Part shown: in pieces, positions 1 to 7,988 of the stretch
How the letters are laid out: each line of letters begins with the position of its first letter
Position numbering within the stretch: position 1 is the stretch's first letter
NCBI RefSeq assembly: GCF_003002925.1
Contig: NZ_PVTK01000014.1
Coordinates: forward strand, 1 to 41,154
Source: Vreelandella songnenensis
Lineage (GTDB): Bacteria > Pseudomonadota > Gammaproteobacteria > Pseudomonadales > Halomonadaceae
Direction: 5' to 3'
DNA: 41,154 nucleotides
Translations under genes and position numbers: made by a program
Notes under the pieces: model-generated
Database searches by the model: none
Told to the model about the DNA's origin: nothing
Seen by the model: only the letters and a program-made list of their open reading frames with translations

Positions 1-82
1 GGCATAGCTCCTTGATGGGCAGTCCTGCTTCGGCTTCGCCCAGAAAACCGATGATCTGTTCTTCGCTGAAACGCTTCTTCAT
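1..82 (-). CDS. IS3-family transposase OrfA, N-terminal fragment (runs off the left edge)
   Basis: The 27 visible codons read MKKRFSEEQIIGFLGEAEAG and continue LPIKELC. This is the start of the helix-turn-helix OrfA protein of IS3-family elements (IS407/IS51-like group), in which OrfA and OrfB are joined by a programmed frameshift to make the transposase. The start is supported by an AAGGAG ribosome binding site about seven bases upstream. Only the N-terminus is in the window, so whether the element is intact cannot be judged. Confidence 0.85.
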   Translation of the reverse strand, partial: MKKRFSEEQIIGFLGEAEAGLPIKELC

Positions 83-136
83 GTCCAATCTCCTTACGCA
101 TAGGATCGGACTCTAAAGTGTAGCGCTACTCAATCA
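1..136 (-). mobile_element. End of an IS3-family insertion sequence (partial)
   Basis: The OrfA start lies 50-55 bases inside the probable end of the element. IS3 elements usually end in TG...CA. On this strand CA dinucleotides at 131-132 or 135-136 are candidate outer ends, but the opposite end is outside the window, so the terminal repeat and target duplication cannot be verified. The boundary given is approximate. Confidence 0.5.
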
Positions 137-175
137 GGGGGTGACGTCGCAGTTTGCTCAATAAATTTAGTGAGG

Positions 176-192
176 ATCAGCTAGTAGCTGAT
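176..192. repeat. Perfect 7-3-7 inverted repeat in the leader of the metallo-hydrolase gene
   Basis: ATCAGCT-AGT-AGCTGAT is a perfect inverted repeat between the IS end and the metallo-hydrolase gene, followed at once by a partial copy (TCAGCT). It could be a repressor site or a small hairpin. Nothing identifies the binding protein. Confidence 0.4.
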
Positions 193-274
193 TCAGCTGG
201 TAAGATTTTGAAATCCGTGTATTTCCAGTATTTATGCTAATAATGGCTAGCCATATCTCTTATTCTATATGGGG

Positions 275-291
275 ATATGCTTATGGCATAT
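275..291. promoter_or_regulatory. Inverted repeat upstream of the Blh-type gene, candidate operator
   Basis: ATATGC-TTATG-GCATAT is a perfect 6-5-6 inverted repeat in an AT-rich stretch, 56 bases before the chosen start at 347. Genes of this family are often controlled by ArsR-type sulfide sensors (BigR/SqrR) that bind AT-rich palindromes close to the promoter, so this is a candidate. No such regulator gene is in the window. Confidence 0.35.
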
Positions 292-346
292 AAAGAAGGA
301 TGGTAGGCTATTAAAACCATCACTCACAGGCCATGAGGGAAGTAGC

Positions 347-1255
347 ATGAAGACGTTTGCACATTCAGCGAGTACGGGTAACGGGATGCCGGAGGTTGCG
401 GGTTTTTTCGATCCGCGTACCTTCAGCGTTCAATACATCGTCAGCGACCCTGTGACGCAAGCGTGTGCCATTATCGACCCGGTGCTGGATTTCGATGAGA
501 AGTCCGGCGCCACGGCCACCCACCATGCCGACGAGCTGCTGGCCTACGTGGCCAAAAACGGCCTGCGCGTCGAGTGGATACTGGATACCCACCCCCATGC
601 AGATCACTTTTCCGCCGCCCATTACCTGAAACAGAAAACCGGCGCGCCGACGGCCATCGGCCAGCGCGTGACCCAGGTGCAGGCGCTCTGGAAAGAGATC
701 TATCACTGGCCTGACATGCCAACAGATGGCCGCCAGTGGGACACTCTGTTTGCCGAGGGGGACACCTTCGCGATTGGCGAGCTCAAAGGCCGGGTAATGT
801 TGTCGCCGGGCCATACGCTGGCCTCGATTACCTACGTTATCGGCGATGCGGCGTTTATTCACGATACGCTGTTTCAACCGGATTTTGGTACCGCGCGGGC
901 GGATTTTCCCGGGGGGAGCGCCGAGGCACTCTGGGATTCGATCCAGGCCATTCTTGCGCTGCCGGATACCACCCGCCTGTTTACCGGCCACGACTACATG
1001 CCGAACGGGCGGGAACCCGCGTGGGAGAGCCGCGTGGCCCAGCAGCGGGAAAACAACCCGCATCTGACGAGCAAGCATCAGGCGGATTACGTGGCGCTGC
1101 GCAACAAGCGCGACGAGGAACTGCCCATGCCCAAGCTGATGTTACATGCGCTGCAGGTCAACACCCGCGGCGGGCGTCTGCCGGAGCCCGAAGCCAACGG
1201 CAAGCGCTACCTGAAGATTCCCCTCGACGTGCTGGGCGGGGCGAAGTGGGACTAG
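347..1255 (+). CDS. Metallo-beta-lactamase-fold hydrolase, Blh/persulfide dioxygenase-like
   Basis: A 302-residue MBL-fold protein. The metal motif HPHADH sits at residues 82-87, followed by GHT, the metal-bridging HDTLFQPDFGTARADFPGG block and a late FTGHDY. This arrangement, with the NGRE segment after it, matches the Blh proteins of bigR operons, relatives of ETHE1 that oxidise glutathione persulfide to sulfite with one iron. Sulfide/persulfide detoxification in the cytoplasm is therefore likely. An upstream in-frame ATG at 269 exists, but the ATG at 347 has a GAGGGA ribosome site and matches family length. The stop lies one base from the convergent stop of the next gene. No sulfurtransferase, SQR or BigR gene is adjacent, and an IS end lies just upstream, so a former operon may have been cut. 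Confidence 0.8.
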   Translation: MKTFAHSASTGNGMPEVAGFFDPRTFSVQYIVSDPVTQACAIIDPVLDFDEKSGATATHHADELLAYVAKNGLRVEWILDTHPHADHFSAAHYLKQKTGAPTAIGQRVTQVQALWKEIYHWPDMPTDGRQWDTLFAEGDTFAIGELKGRVMLSPGHTLASITYVIGDAAFIHDTLFQPDFGTARADFPGGSAEALWDSIQAILALPDTTRLFTGHDYMPNGREPAWESRVAQQRENNPHLTSKHQADYVALRNKRDEELPMPKLMLHALQVNTRGGRLPEPEANGKRYLKIPLDVLGGAKWD

Positions 1256-1256
1256 C

Positions 1257-2372
1257 TCATTCGCGGCGCAGCGTGATCCGGGTAAGCTCCGAGGGCTTGC
1301 CCAGGCGCAGGGCGAAACCGGGCCACAGGGCGGTGCCGTTGTTGACGTAAAGCGTCATGCCGTCGACCTCGTAAAAGCCGGAGGCGAAGCCGTTGTTGGC
1401 CTTCGCCACGACCCGATCAAAGCCTAGGATCATGCCTCCGTGGGTGTGCCCGGAAAGCTGAAGATCCACCCCGTGGCGCGCCGCATTGGCGGCATTTTTC
1501 GGCTGGTGATCCAGCAGAATGACCGGGGCATCTTCCGGGGCGCCCACAAGGGCCTGTTCCACGCTCGGCGCAGCAAACCCCTTGCCCCGGGCGGAGAGAT
1601 CCGTCACTCCGGCAAGCGTCAGCGCCGCACCCTCGCGCTCGACCACCGCGTGCTGGTTGGCCAGCATCTGGATACCCAGCGCCTGATAGTGCGCCATCCA
1701 CTGCTCATAGCCGAAATAGTACTCATGGTTGCCGGGGCTGGCGTAGACGCCGTCCGGGGCTGAAAGCGCCTCAAGCGGTGCCACGTCGTCCCGGCGAACG
1801 TCAAGATGGCCGTCGATCAAGTCACCGGTAATCACGATCAGATCCGGCGCCAGGGCGTTGGTCTTGGCCACGACCGTCTCCACCCAGGGCGCTTCGAACA
1901 GACGACTGATATGCAGATCCGTCAGGTGGATGATCTGATAGCCGTCAAACGCCTCGGGCAGCCCGGCAATCGTCACCTCAACTTCCTTCAGCGGCGGTAT
2001 GCGCGCCGCTTGGCTTACCCCAAACGCCGCCACGCCAAGGGCAACAGCGGCCAGAGCGTAGCGCAGGCGTGCGGGAATCTTGAGGCGCTTGCGCCTGACG
2101 GCCGCCACGGCCAGGGTGACGAGATCCACCGCCAGCTGCAGCGCTGCCAGCAGCAAGATGGCGCCGAACAGGGTGTTGATCAGCAGTACCAGCGGGCGCG
2201 GCACCTCCGGCGAGAACATGCTGCCAAAGGCCAGCCGTGTCAGCAGGTGGTGCTGGGAAACAAGCAGCAGCAGTATGCTCAGCAGGGCCTTGATCCACAT
2301 CGGCCAGCGCAGCGGCAGCAGACACCGGACAATAACGATCAGGCAGGGGATGGTAACAGCGTAGTGGAACAT
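1257..2372 (-). CDS. Membrane-anchored calcineurin-like metallophosphoesterase (YaeI type)
   Basis: 371 residues. The first ~130 are mostly hydrophobic and form about four membrane spans. A calcineurin-like catalytic domain follows, with the ordered motifs DLHIS, GDLIDG, GNHEYY, LDHQP and SGHTHGG, which bind two metals. This layout is that of YaeI/YkuE-type phosphodiesterases, which act on membrane lipids or related phosphoesters; the actual substrate is unknown. The ATG at 2372 is preferred over an in-frame TTG at 2414 because the latter has no ribosome site, although the site at 2372 (GAGAG) is also weak. The gene appears to stand alone, ending against the convergent Blh-type gene. Confidence 0.8.
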   Translation of the reverse strand: MFHYAVTIPCLIVIVRCLLPLRWPMWIKALLSILLLLVSQHHLLTRLAFGSMFSPEVPRPLVLLINTLFGAILLLAALQLAVDLVTLAVAAVRRKRLKIPARLRYALAAVALGVAAFGVSQAARIPPLKEVEVTIAGLPEAFDGYQIIHLTDLHISRLFEAPWVETVVAKTNALAPDLIVITGDLIDGHLDVRRDDVAPLEALSAPDGVYASPGNHEYYFGYEQWMAHYQALGIQMLANQHAVVEREGAALTLAGVTDLSARGKGFAAPSVEQALVGAPEDAPVILLDHQPKNAANAARHGVDLQLSGHTHGGMILGFDRVVAKANNGFASGFYEVDGMTLYVNNGTALWPGFALRLGKPSELTRITLRRE

Positions 2373-2462
2373 CAACAGCTCTCGTGTAGAAGGTAGGCGC
2401 AAAGGGGTAAGCAAAGCACTAAATCATTCATTCGGCAAAGAAAATCGGCGCGTCACGTTGGC

Positions 2463-3404
2463 TCAGCTGGCAACCCGCCTTTCGCGCCACCTGTCCCAGG
2501 CGGGCGTTGGCCAAAGCGTCTGGAACAGATGATCCAGAAAGGCGCGGATCTTGCGAGTATCGGCATGGCGCTGAGCATAGAGCACGTGAATGTCGCGCCG
2601 GGTAGGGGCTACTTCGCCACGCCACGTTTCCAGTACGGGTATCAGCGCTTTCGAGGCCAGCTCGTCGGCAATCAGCCAGGTCGGGAACATGACCAGGCCC
2701 TGGCCGAGGGTGGCGGCGCGCACCAGGCTTTCGGCGTCGTTGCTGTAGAGCGAGCCGTCCACCTTGCAGACCAGCGGCTCACGCGCCTGCGGGGCGTGGA
2801 AGTACCAGCGCTGGCGGCCCATTTCGCCCTGATAGAGCAGGCAGTCGTGGTGATCGAGTGCTTCGGGGGTGGGCGGTGTGCCTCTTTGCGCCAGGTATTC
2901 GGGGGACGCCGCCACGACATAGTTCATCGGGGCGAGGCGGCGCGCCACCAGAGTGGTATCGGCCAGCTCGCCGACGCGAAAGGTGATATCGATACCTTCG
3001 CGGACCGGGTCGGTGAGCCGGTCGGTCAAGAGAAGCTCGGCCTTGACGCTTGGGTAGCGGCGCTGAAAGGCGCTCAAGATCGGCACGATCTGGCGCTGGC
3101 CGAAGGCGACCGGCGCGTTGATGCGCAAAAGCCCCGACGGCTCGCCGCCCGGCGCCTGCACGGCTTCGGTGGCCAGGTCCAGCTGCTTGAGAATCTCGCG
3201 AACGTCCTGATAGTAGCGCTCGCCGGCTTCGGTAAGAGTGACCGCGCGCGTATGGCGGTAGAGAAGCTGCTGACCCAATGACGCCTCTAGGGCGGCGATC
3301 TGGCGGGAGATGGACGACACCGCACGGTGAAAGTGGCGGGCGGCCGCGGTGAAGCTGCCGGTGGCGGCCACGCGCTCAAACACGCGCAGGGCATTGAGAT
3401 CCAT
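2463..3404 (-). CDS. LysR-family transcriptional regulator
   Basis: 313 residues with a classic N-terminal winged helix-turn-helix (MDLNALRVFERVAATGSF, then SSISRQIAALEASLG) and a LysR substrate-binding domain from about residue 90 (GLLRINAPVAFGQ). It belongs to the CrgA/AaeR-like branch by its LRINAPVAFG and DITFRVG segments. The start has an AGGAG site. It is divergent from the PRISE-type reductase at 3532 and is probably its regulator, with an enone or a similar reductase substrate as possible inducer (inference). Confidence 0.9.
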   Translation of the reverse strand: MDLNALRVFERVAATGSFTAAARHFHRAVSSISRQIAALEASLGQQLLYRHTRAVTLTEAGERYYQDVREILKQLDLATEAVQAPGGEPSGLLRINAPVAFGQRQIVPILSAFQRRYPSVKAELLLTDRLTDPVREGIDITFRVGELADTTLVARRLAPMNYVVAASPEYLAQRGTPPTPEALDHHDCLLYQGEMGRQRWYFHAPQAREPLVCKVDGSLYSNDAESLVRAATLGQGLVMFPTWLIADELASKALIPVLETWRGEVAPTRRDIHVLYAQRHADTRKIRAFLDHLFQTLWPTPAWDRWRERRVAS

Positions 3405-3418
3405 GGAGTTGCTCCTTG

Positions 3419-3435
3419 CGCAATAAAGATTTGCG
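3419..3435. promoter_or_regulatory. Candidate LysR box in the divergent promoter region
   Basis: CGCAA-TAAAGAT-TTGCG is an interrupted inverted repeat immediately upstream of the LysR start, compatible with an autoregulatory LysR-type (T-N11-A) site. Short and only suggestive. Confidence 0.35.
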
Positions 3436-3492
3436 ATTTTTCCGATAGCAGCAACGATACACTTTTACCAGAATGCTTCCTATCGATAACGA

Positions 3493-3509
3493 ACACGCAC
3501 ATTGCGTGT
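3493..3509. promoter_or_regulatory. Perfect 7-3-7 inverted repeat before the reductase gene, candidate operator
   Basis: ACACGCA-CAT-TGCGTGT is a perfect inverted repeat 23 bases upstream of the reductase start and within the 127-base divergent region. Its position suits a regulator site overlapping the transcription start, or a leader hairpin. Confidence 0.45.
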
Positions 3510-3531
3510 CGGTCTTTAACGGGAGTAAACG

Positions 3532-4590
3532 ATGCGTAAAGGTACTGCATTAGTGGTTGGCGCGACCGGCATCACCGGCGGTAATCTGGCAAGCTTTCTC
3601 AACGCCAGCGGCTGGACGGTTTACGGGCTGTCGCGCACCCCGACGACTCAAACGGGCATCCTTCCCGTCACCGCTGACCTGCTGGATCGCAAGGCCACCC
3701 GGCAGGCGCTTGCCGCGCTGCCCATTACTCACGTGTTCTACTGCACCTGGATCAAGCGCGACAGCGAGAAGGAGAACGTCGAGGCCAACGGCGCCATGAT
3801 GCAGAACCTGCTCGATGCCCTGCAGGGGGGCGATATCGAGCACGTGTCACTGGTTACCGGCACCAAGCAGTATCTGGGCTCTTTTGAAAGCTATGGCAGC
3901 GGCAAGACGGAGACGCCGTTTCGCGAATCCGCCCCCCGCGTGCCCGGCGAGAACTTCTACTACGCGCTGGAAGACACGATGTTCGCCGCCGCCGAGCGCG
4001 ACGGTTTCAGCTGGAATGTCCACCGCCCGCACACCGTGATCGGCTACGCCCTGGGCAACGCCATGAACATGGGCGTAACGCTTGCGGTATACGCCTCCAT
4101 CTGCAAGGAAACCGGCAAGCCATTCACCTTCCCGGGCTCACAAACCCAGTGGAACGCGCTGACTGACCTGACCGATGCACTCCAGCTGGCGCGCCAGATG
4201 GAGTGGGCGGCCACGACGCCTGGCGCGCATGACCAGGCGTTCAATACCGTCAACGGTGACGTGTTCCGCTGGCGGCGGATGTGGCAGGAGATGGGCGAAT
4301 TCTTCGGGCTGGACGTGGCCGACTGCCCAGAAACGCCACAGCCGCTGGAAGAGCAGATGGCCGACAGCGCCGACACCTGGAAGCAGATCGCCGCGAAGCA
4401 CGACCTCGTCGAGGCAGACGTGACCAGATTGGCCTCCTGGTGGCACACCGACGCCGACCTGGGCCGCGAGCTCGAATGCGTCAACGACACCACCAAATCG
4501 CGTGATTTCGGCTTCGACCACTTCCGCGAAACCCGCGGCGCGTTCTTCGATCTGTTCACCCGCCTGCGCGCCGAGCGCATCATTCCCTGA
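3532..4590 (+). CDS. NAD(P)-dependent SDR reductase, PRISE (progesterone 5-beta-reductase/iridoid synthase-like) family
   Basis: 352 residues, an extended SDR. The nucleotide-binding motif GATGITGG is near residue 10, the YYALEDTMF segment (active-site Tyr) near 145, and HRPHTVIGYALGNAMN follows. These features and the length match PRISE proteins, which reduce the C=C bond of activated enones with NADPH. The bacterial substrate is not known. The start at 3532 has a GGGAGT ribosome site. The gene is single, divergent from a LysR regulator, and ends in a strong hairpin. Confidence 0.8.
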   Translation: MRKGTALVVGATGITGGNLASFLNASGWTVYGLSRTPTTQTGILPVTADLLDRKATRQALAALPITHVFYCTWIKRDSEKENVEANGAMMQNLLDALQGGDIEHVSLVTGTKQYLGSFESYGSGKTETPFRESAPRVPGENFYYALEDTMFAAAERDGFSWNVHRPHTVIGYALGNAMNMGVTLAVYASICKETGKPFTFPGSQTQWNALTDLTDALQLARQMEWAATTPGAHDQAFNTVNGDVFRWRRMWQEMGEFFGLDVADCPETPQPLEEQMADSADTWKQIAAKHDLVEADVTRLASWWHTDADLGRELECVNDTTKSRDFGFDHFRETRGAFFDLFTRLRAERIIP

Positions 4591-4611
4591 GCCTGTACTT
4601 TAAAGCAGATA

Positions 4612-4639
4612 AACCGGGGTGCCTGCTGGCACCCCGGTT
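4612..4639. terminator. Strong hairpin between convergent genes, bidirectional terminator
   Basis: AACCGGGGTGCC-TGCT-GGCACCCCGGTT is a perfect 12-base stem with a four-base loop between the stops at 4590 and 4664. The T-tract is poor on both strands, but position and stability fit termination of both convergent genes. Confidence 0.75.
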
Positions 4640-4663
4640 GGCGTTCAAGGCGTTCAAGACCGG

Positions 4664-6088
4664 CTAGGGCAGTACCCCCGAGTGCAGCTTGAGGTTCAAA
4701 AGTGCTGCGGCGCTCTCGCCCGCCACGGCGCCCAGCACGACCGCGCTCAGCAGGCCGTTGCCGGAAAGGTAGCCGCTGTCGCTTGAACCGGACACCCCGC
4801 GGGCGGCCCCACCGGCGGCGAACAGGTTGGGCAGCGCCTGGCCCTGGGGAGTTAGCACTCGCGCCTGAGGGTTGATTTCGAGCCCGCCCTGGGTATGAAA
4901 CAGCGCCCCGGTCACGCGAATGGCGTAGTAGGGCGGCGCGAGCAGAAGGCTTGGCTCGAACCGGCGGCCAAACGTGTCCACCGTTTTCTGGTCTGCGTGC
5001 TGCTCCATGGCGGCAAAGGTGTTCTCGAGGGCAGCCAGGGGCAGGTTCAGGCCGGCCGCCATCTCGTTCAGGCGCTCAAAGCGGCGCACGGCGCCGGCTT
5101 CGAACGCGTTGCGGTAGTCCTCGAAAGCCAGCATTGACGCGTGAATGCGCTCGTCGAACACGTTCCAGGCGATCTTGTCGGGCTGAGCCAGCACCTTGGC
5201 CGCCTGCTCCGAGTAGCCGCCGTGCTCGTTGGAAAAACGTGCGCCCTGCACGTTGACCTGAATACCGCCCTGCATCATCACCGCCCAACTGATCAGTGTC
5301 TGGTGCGGCGTGGCAAGCGAGCCGTGGCCCTGGCAGGCGCCAAGGTCCTTGGTGCTCACCCCCATGGCCTGACCCCACAAGAGCGCGTCGCCCTGGTTGC
5401 CTTCGTGGCCGTAATAGAGCGCGTGCTTGAGCGACGGAATATGGCGATCCACCAGTTCCGGATTGCCGCCGTAGCCGTTGCAGGCGAGTATCAGCGCGTC
5501 GCAGCCGATGGTTTCCCGGCTGCCGTCGGGGCGCTCGAGCGTCACACCGCGTACCCGCCGAGCGTCATCCACGTGCAGATCGACAACCCGCGCCTGGGTA
5601 AGAATATCCACTCCGGCGGTTTCCACAGCACCCAGCAGCGCGCCCATCAACTCCTCGCCGGTGCGCCGGGGCGTGGCGTGCATGCGCAGGTGGGTATGGC
5701 CCGGGTAGAGAAAACCCTCTACCAGCTCGAAAGGCAGCCGGTGCTGCTCGGCAAGCCATTCGATGACGGGGCCCGAGCGCGTCGCCAGCACATCCACGAT
5801 GGCAGGGTCCGCCTCATGGCCGTTCTTGCGCTGAATGTCGGCAGCCATCTCGGCGGGTGTGTCGTTTACACCCAGGGCCTTTTGAAAGCGCGTGTTGGCG
5901 GCGGGAATGAAGCCTGAAGACATCGCCGTGCTGCCCCGGGGGAGCGCGTCGCGCTCCAGCACCGCAAGCTCGATGCCCGCTTCCTGAGCGGCCAGTGCCG
6001 CCACCAGCCCGCAGGCTCCGCCGCCGATGATCAAAAGCGGCAGGTGGGCATCGAATTCAGTGGTGTGGGTGTAGGGAACGATCGCCAT
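4664..6088 (-). CDS. FAD-dependent fumarate-reductase/tricarballylate-dehydrogenase-like oxidoreductase
   Basis: 474 residues. The dinucleotide-binding motif LLIIGGGACGLVAALAAQEAG lies near the N-terminus and the FAD-contacting C-terminal block (LPNLFAAGGAARGVSG, then SGNGLLSAVVLGAVAG) near the end. HTQGGLEINPQARVL resembles the substrate-side motif of the fumarate reductase/KsdD/TcuA family, which add or remove hydrogens across a C-C bond next to a carboxylate or ketone. No signal peptide or haem motif, so a cytoplasmic enzyme. The start at 6088 overlaps the preceding stop (TAATG), so it is translationally coupled and is the last gene of the leftward arm. A role in desaturating a succinate-like intermediate is inference; the family is broad and the direction cannot be read from sequence. 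Confidence 0.75.
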   Translation of the reverse strand: MAIVPYTHTTEFDAHLPLLIIGGGACGLVAALAAQEAGIELAVLERDALPRGSTAMSSGFIPAANTRFQKALGVNDTPAEMAADIQRKNGHEADPAIVDVLATRSGPVIEWLAEQHRLPFELVEGFLYPGHTHLRMHATPRRTGEELMGALLGAVETAGVDILTQARVVDLHVDDARRVRGVTLERPDGSRETIGCDALILACNGYGGNPELVDRHIPSLKHALYYGHEGNQGDALLWGQAMGVSTKDLGACQGHGSLATPHQTLISWAVMMQGGIQVNVQGARFSNEHGGYSEQAAKVLAQPDKIAWNVFDERIHASMLAFEDYRNAFEAGAVRRFERLNEMAAGLNLPLAALENTFAAMEQHADQKTVDTFGRRFEPSLLLAPPYYAIRVTGALFHTQGGLEINPQARVLTPQGQALPNLFAAGGAARGVSGSSDSGYLSGNGLLSAVVLGAVAGESAAALLNLKLHSGVLP

Positions 6089-7020
6089 TACGCCTGCTCC
6101 GCGTGAGTGAAGGCATCCAGAATCTCGCCCGCTGGCGCCTGCCACACTTCAGCGTGCCCGCTGATATGCGCAAGCACTTCTTCCAGACAGGCGATGCGGT
6201 GTGGCTGGCCGACAAGCCAGGGGTGAAGGTTCAGGGCGAACAGGCGCCCGCCGGCGGTGCGCGACTCCTCCAGCAGAAAATCGAACGCATCCTTCACCTG
6301 GGTCACCCAGGCATCTTCCGAGTGCAGGTTCTGGCTCATCACGAACTGATCCTCGATCTCGGTGGAAAGCGGCATCATGGTGAGTGTGTTTTTTGAGGCC
6401 GTCTTCCAGACATAGGGCAAATCGTCGTTGACCCAGTCGGCGCAGTAGGTAATGCCGTTCTCGGACAATAAGTCCGGCGTGTTGAAGCTCTGGTGCTTGG
6501 CCGGGCTCAGCCAGCCGCGAATGCTCTGGCCGGTCACGCGGCGCAGGGTCTGTACCGAGCGCTTGACCAGCTCGGCCTCTTCCTCGATGGGCTGGCCGCC
6601 GTAGTGCAGGTGGTCCATGTTCCAGCCGTGGGCGATGAACTCGCCGCCGTGTTCTTGAAGACGCCTGACCAGATAAGGCGTCTGCTCGGCGAGCTGGGCG
6701 TTGATCGCGAAGGTGGGCGTAATATCGTGTTGCTTGAGCGCCTTGAGAACGCGGTAGATGCCGACCCGGTTGCCGTAGTCGCGCAGCGAAAAATGGCGCA
6801 GGTCCGGGTAGGGCATGGTCATGCCGTTGGGGACCTTGAACGGCTCGCCGCGCTGGTTTAACGGGTAGAACTGCAGCGAAATATTGATCCATACCGCCAG
6901 CGTCTTGCCGCCGGGCCAGGTAATCGGGGGGCGTTCCCCGAGCATCGACCAGTCATAGCGGTCGTGGTCGTAGCCGTGGCGGCGCTTGGGGTAATCGAGA
7001 TAGTCGTCGTTGAGCGCCAT
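6088..7020 (-). CDS. PuuE-like polysaccharide-deacetylase-fold hydrolase, paralogue A
   Basis: 310 residues of the NodB/CE4 fold, in the subgroup containing PuuE allantoinase rather than true sugar deacetylases. Seen: ITWPGGKTLAVWINISLQF near residue 30-50, SLRDYGNRVGIYRVLKAL, and FIAHGWNMDHLHYG around residue 125, holding the His pair of NodB motif 2. The first motif reads NISLQFY where the neighbour has NIEYYE, so the usual acidic residue is missing. The ATG at 7020 has a GGGAGG site inside the end of the upstream gene; the longer frame to 7083 would overlap that gene. PuuE-type enzymes open cyclic ureides or imides; a related ring-opening activity is likely, the substrate unknown. Confidence 0.75.
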   Translation of the reverse strand: MALNDDYLDYPKRRHGYDHDRYDWSMLGERPPITWPGGKTLAVWINISLQFYPLNQRGEPFKVPNGMTMPYPDLRHFSLRDYGNRVGIYRVLKALKQHDITPTFAINAQLAEQTPYLVRRLQEHGGEFIAHGWNMDHLHYGGQPIEEEAELVKRSVQTLRRVTGQSIRGWLSPAKHQSFNTPDLLSENGITYCADWVNDDLPYVWKTASKNTLTMMPLSTEIEDQFVMSQNLHSEDAWVTQVKDAFDFLLEESRTAGGRLFALNLHPWLVGQPHRIACLEEVLAHISGHAEVWQAPAGEILDAFTHAEQA

Positions 7021-7024
7021 GGCG

Positions 7025-7978
7025 TTACGCCTCCCTGCCGGCGGTGGCGGCCTGGACGGCCATGCTGTCGAGTGCCGCATCAAAATAGTGCTTCAGGTAG
7101 TAGTCGGCGATTTCGCGGCCGGTGGCGACCCACACGTCCGGATGGCCGGTAATGTACGCGAGCGCCTCTTCGAACGCCTTGATGCGGTGCGGGCAGCTCA
7201 CCTGGTAGTTGTGAGTGGGGATGCACATCACCGTGCCGGACTCGGCGCCCTCGGCATACAGCCGGTCGAAGTGGCGCTTGAGCATGGTGGCATACTGGCG
7301 CGGCTCCACCTTGTTCACCGCATAGACGATGGTATCGTTCATCTCGAGCGAGTAAGGCATGGAGATGAACCGCTTGCCGGAGCGCACGCGTACCGGCGTG
7401 GGCTGGTCGTCGTGGAACAGGTCGCAGGTGTAGAGTCCGCCATCGCTTCCAAAAAGCTCCTCGCCCACTTCGGCGAACAGATCCAGCGTGCGCTCGGAGT
7501 GCGAAAGCGCCGGCGCCAGATACCCGGCGCAGGCCTGGCCCGTATGCCGGTGAATGGTCTCCATGCTGTCGCGGATCATGGCGCGCTCCTGGGCCTCGCT
7601 CAGACCGTAGGTGTAGCGCGTGTTGTAAATGCCGTGGCTGAAGAACTCCCAGTCGCGCTCCTTGCACATCTGGATGATTTCCGGATGGTGCTCGCAAAGC
7701 GCCGTCGACAGCGAAACGGAGCCGCGAATGCCGTACTTGTCCAGCAGCGCCATCTGGCGCTGGTGGCCTACCCGGTTGCCGTAATCGCGAATGCTGAAGC
7801 CCGGAACCGCCGGATGTGGGTGCGGCCAGGGCTTACGGCTGGGGTTCTGGGGCGGGTCGAGCTCGTAATACTCGATATTGGGCGCGACCCAGAAGGCGAC
7901 CTTCGCACCACCCGGCCACTCGATTTTGGGACGCTGGTCATAGGCCCAGTAGTCGTATACGCCAAGGGATTCCTTCAT
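7025..7978 (-). CDS. PuuE-like polysaccharide-deacetylase-fold hydrolase, paralogue B
   Basis: 317 residues, same family as the next gene in the operon and clearly a diverged tandem copy (both share WPGG, SxRDYGNRVG and HRxTGQ segments). NIEYYELDPP near residues 33-42 keeps the acidic motif 1 seen in PuuE (NYEEGG). Motif 2 reads FFSHGIYNTRYTYG near residue 112, with one His but no second His. The two paralogues thus keep complementary parts of the canonical site. The start has a GAGGAGC ribosome site, 10 bases after the cysteine hydrolase stop. Likely a cyclic amide/imide/ureide hydrolase acting in the cytoplasm, possibly as a complex with paralogue A (inference). Confidence 0.75.
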   Translation of the reverse strand: MKESLGVYDYWAYDQRPKIEWPGGAKVAFWVAPNIEYYELDPPQNPSRKPWPHPHPAVPGFSIRDYGNRVGHQRQMALLDKYGIRGSVSLSTALCEHHPEIIQMCKERDWEFFSHGIYNTRYTYGLSEAQERAMIRDSMETIHRHTGQACAGYLAPALSHSERTLDLFAEVGEELFGSDGGLYTCDLFHDDQPTPVRVRSGKRFISMPYSLEMNDTIVYAVNKVEPRQYATMLKRHFDRLYAEGAESGTVMCIPTHNYQVSCPHRIKAFEEALAYITGHPDVWVATGREIADYYLKHYFDAALDSMAVQAATAGREA

Positions 7979-7988
7979 GGTTTGCTCC

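Noticed and set aside
6088..7978. Interpreting the CE4-fold pair as cell-wall or chitin deacetylases
   Set aside because: No signal peptides, motifs follow the PuuE-like subgroup, and the operon encodes small-molecule metabolism.
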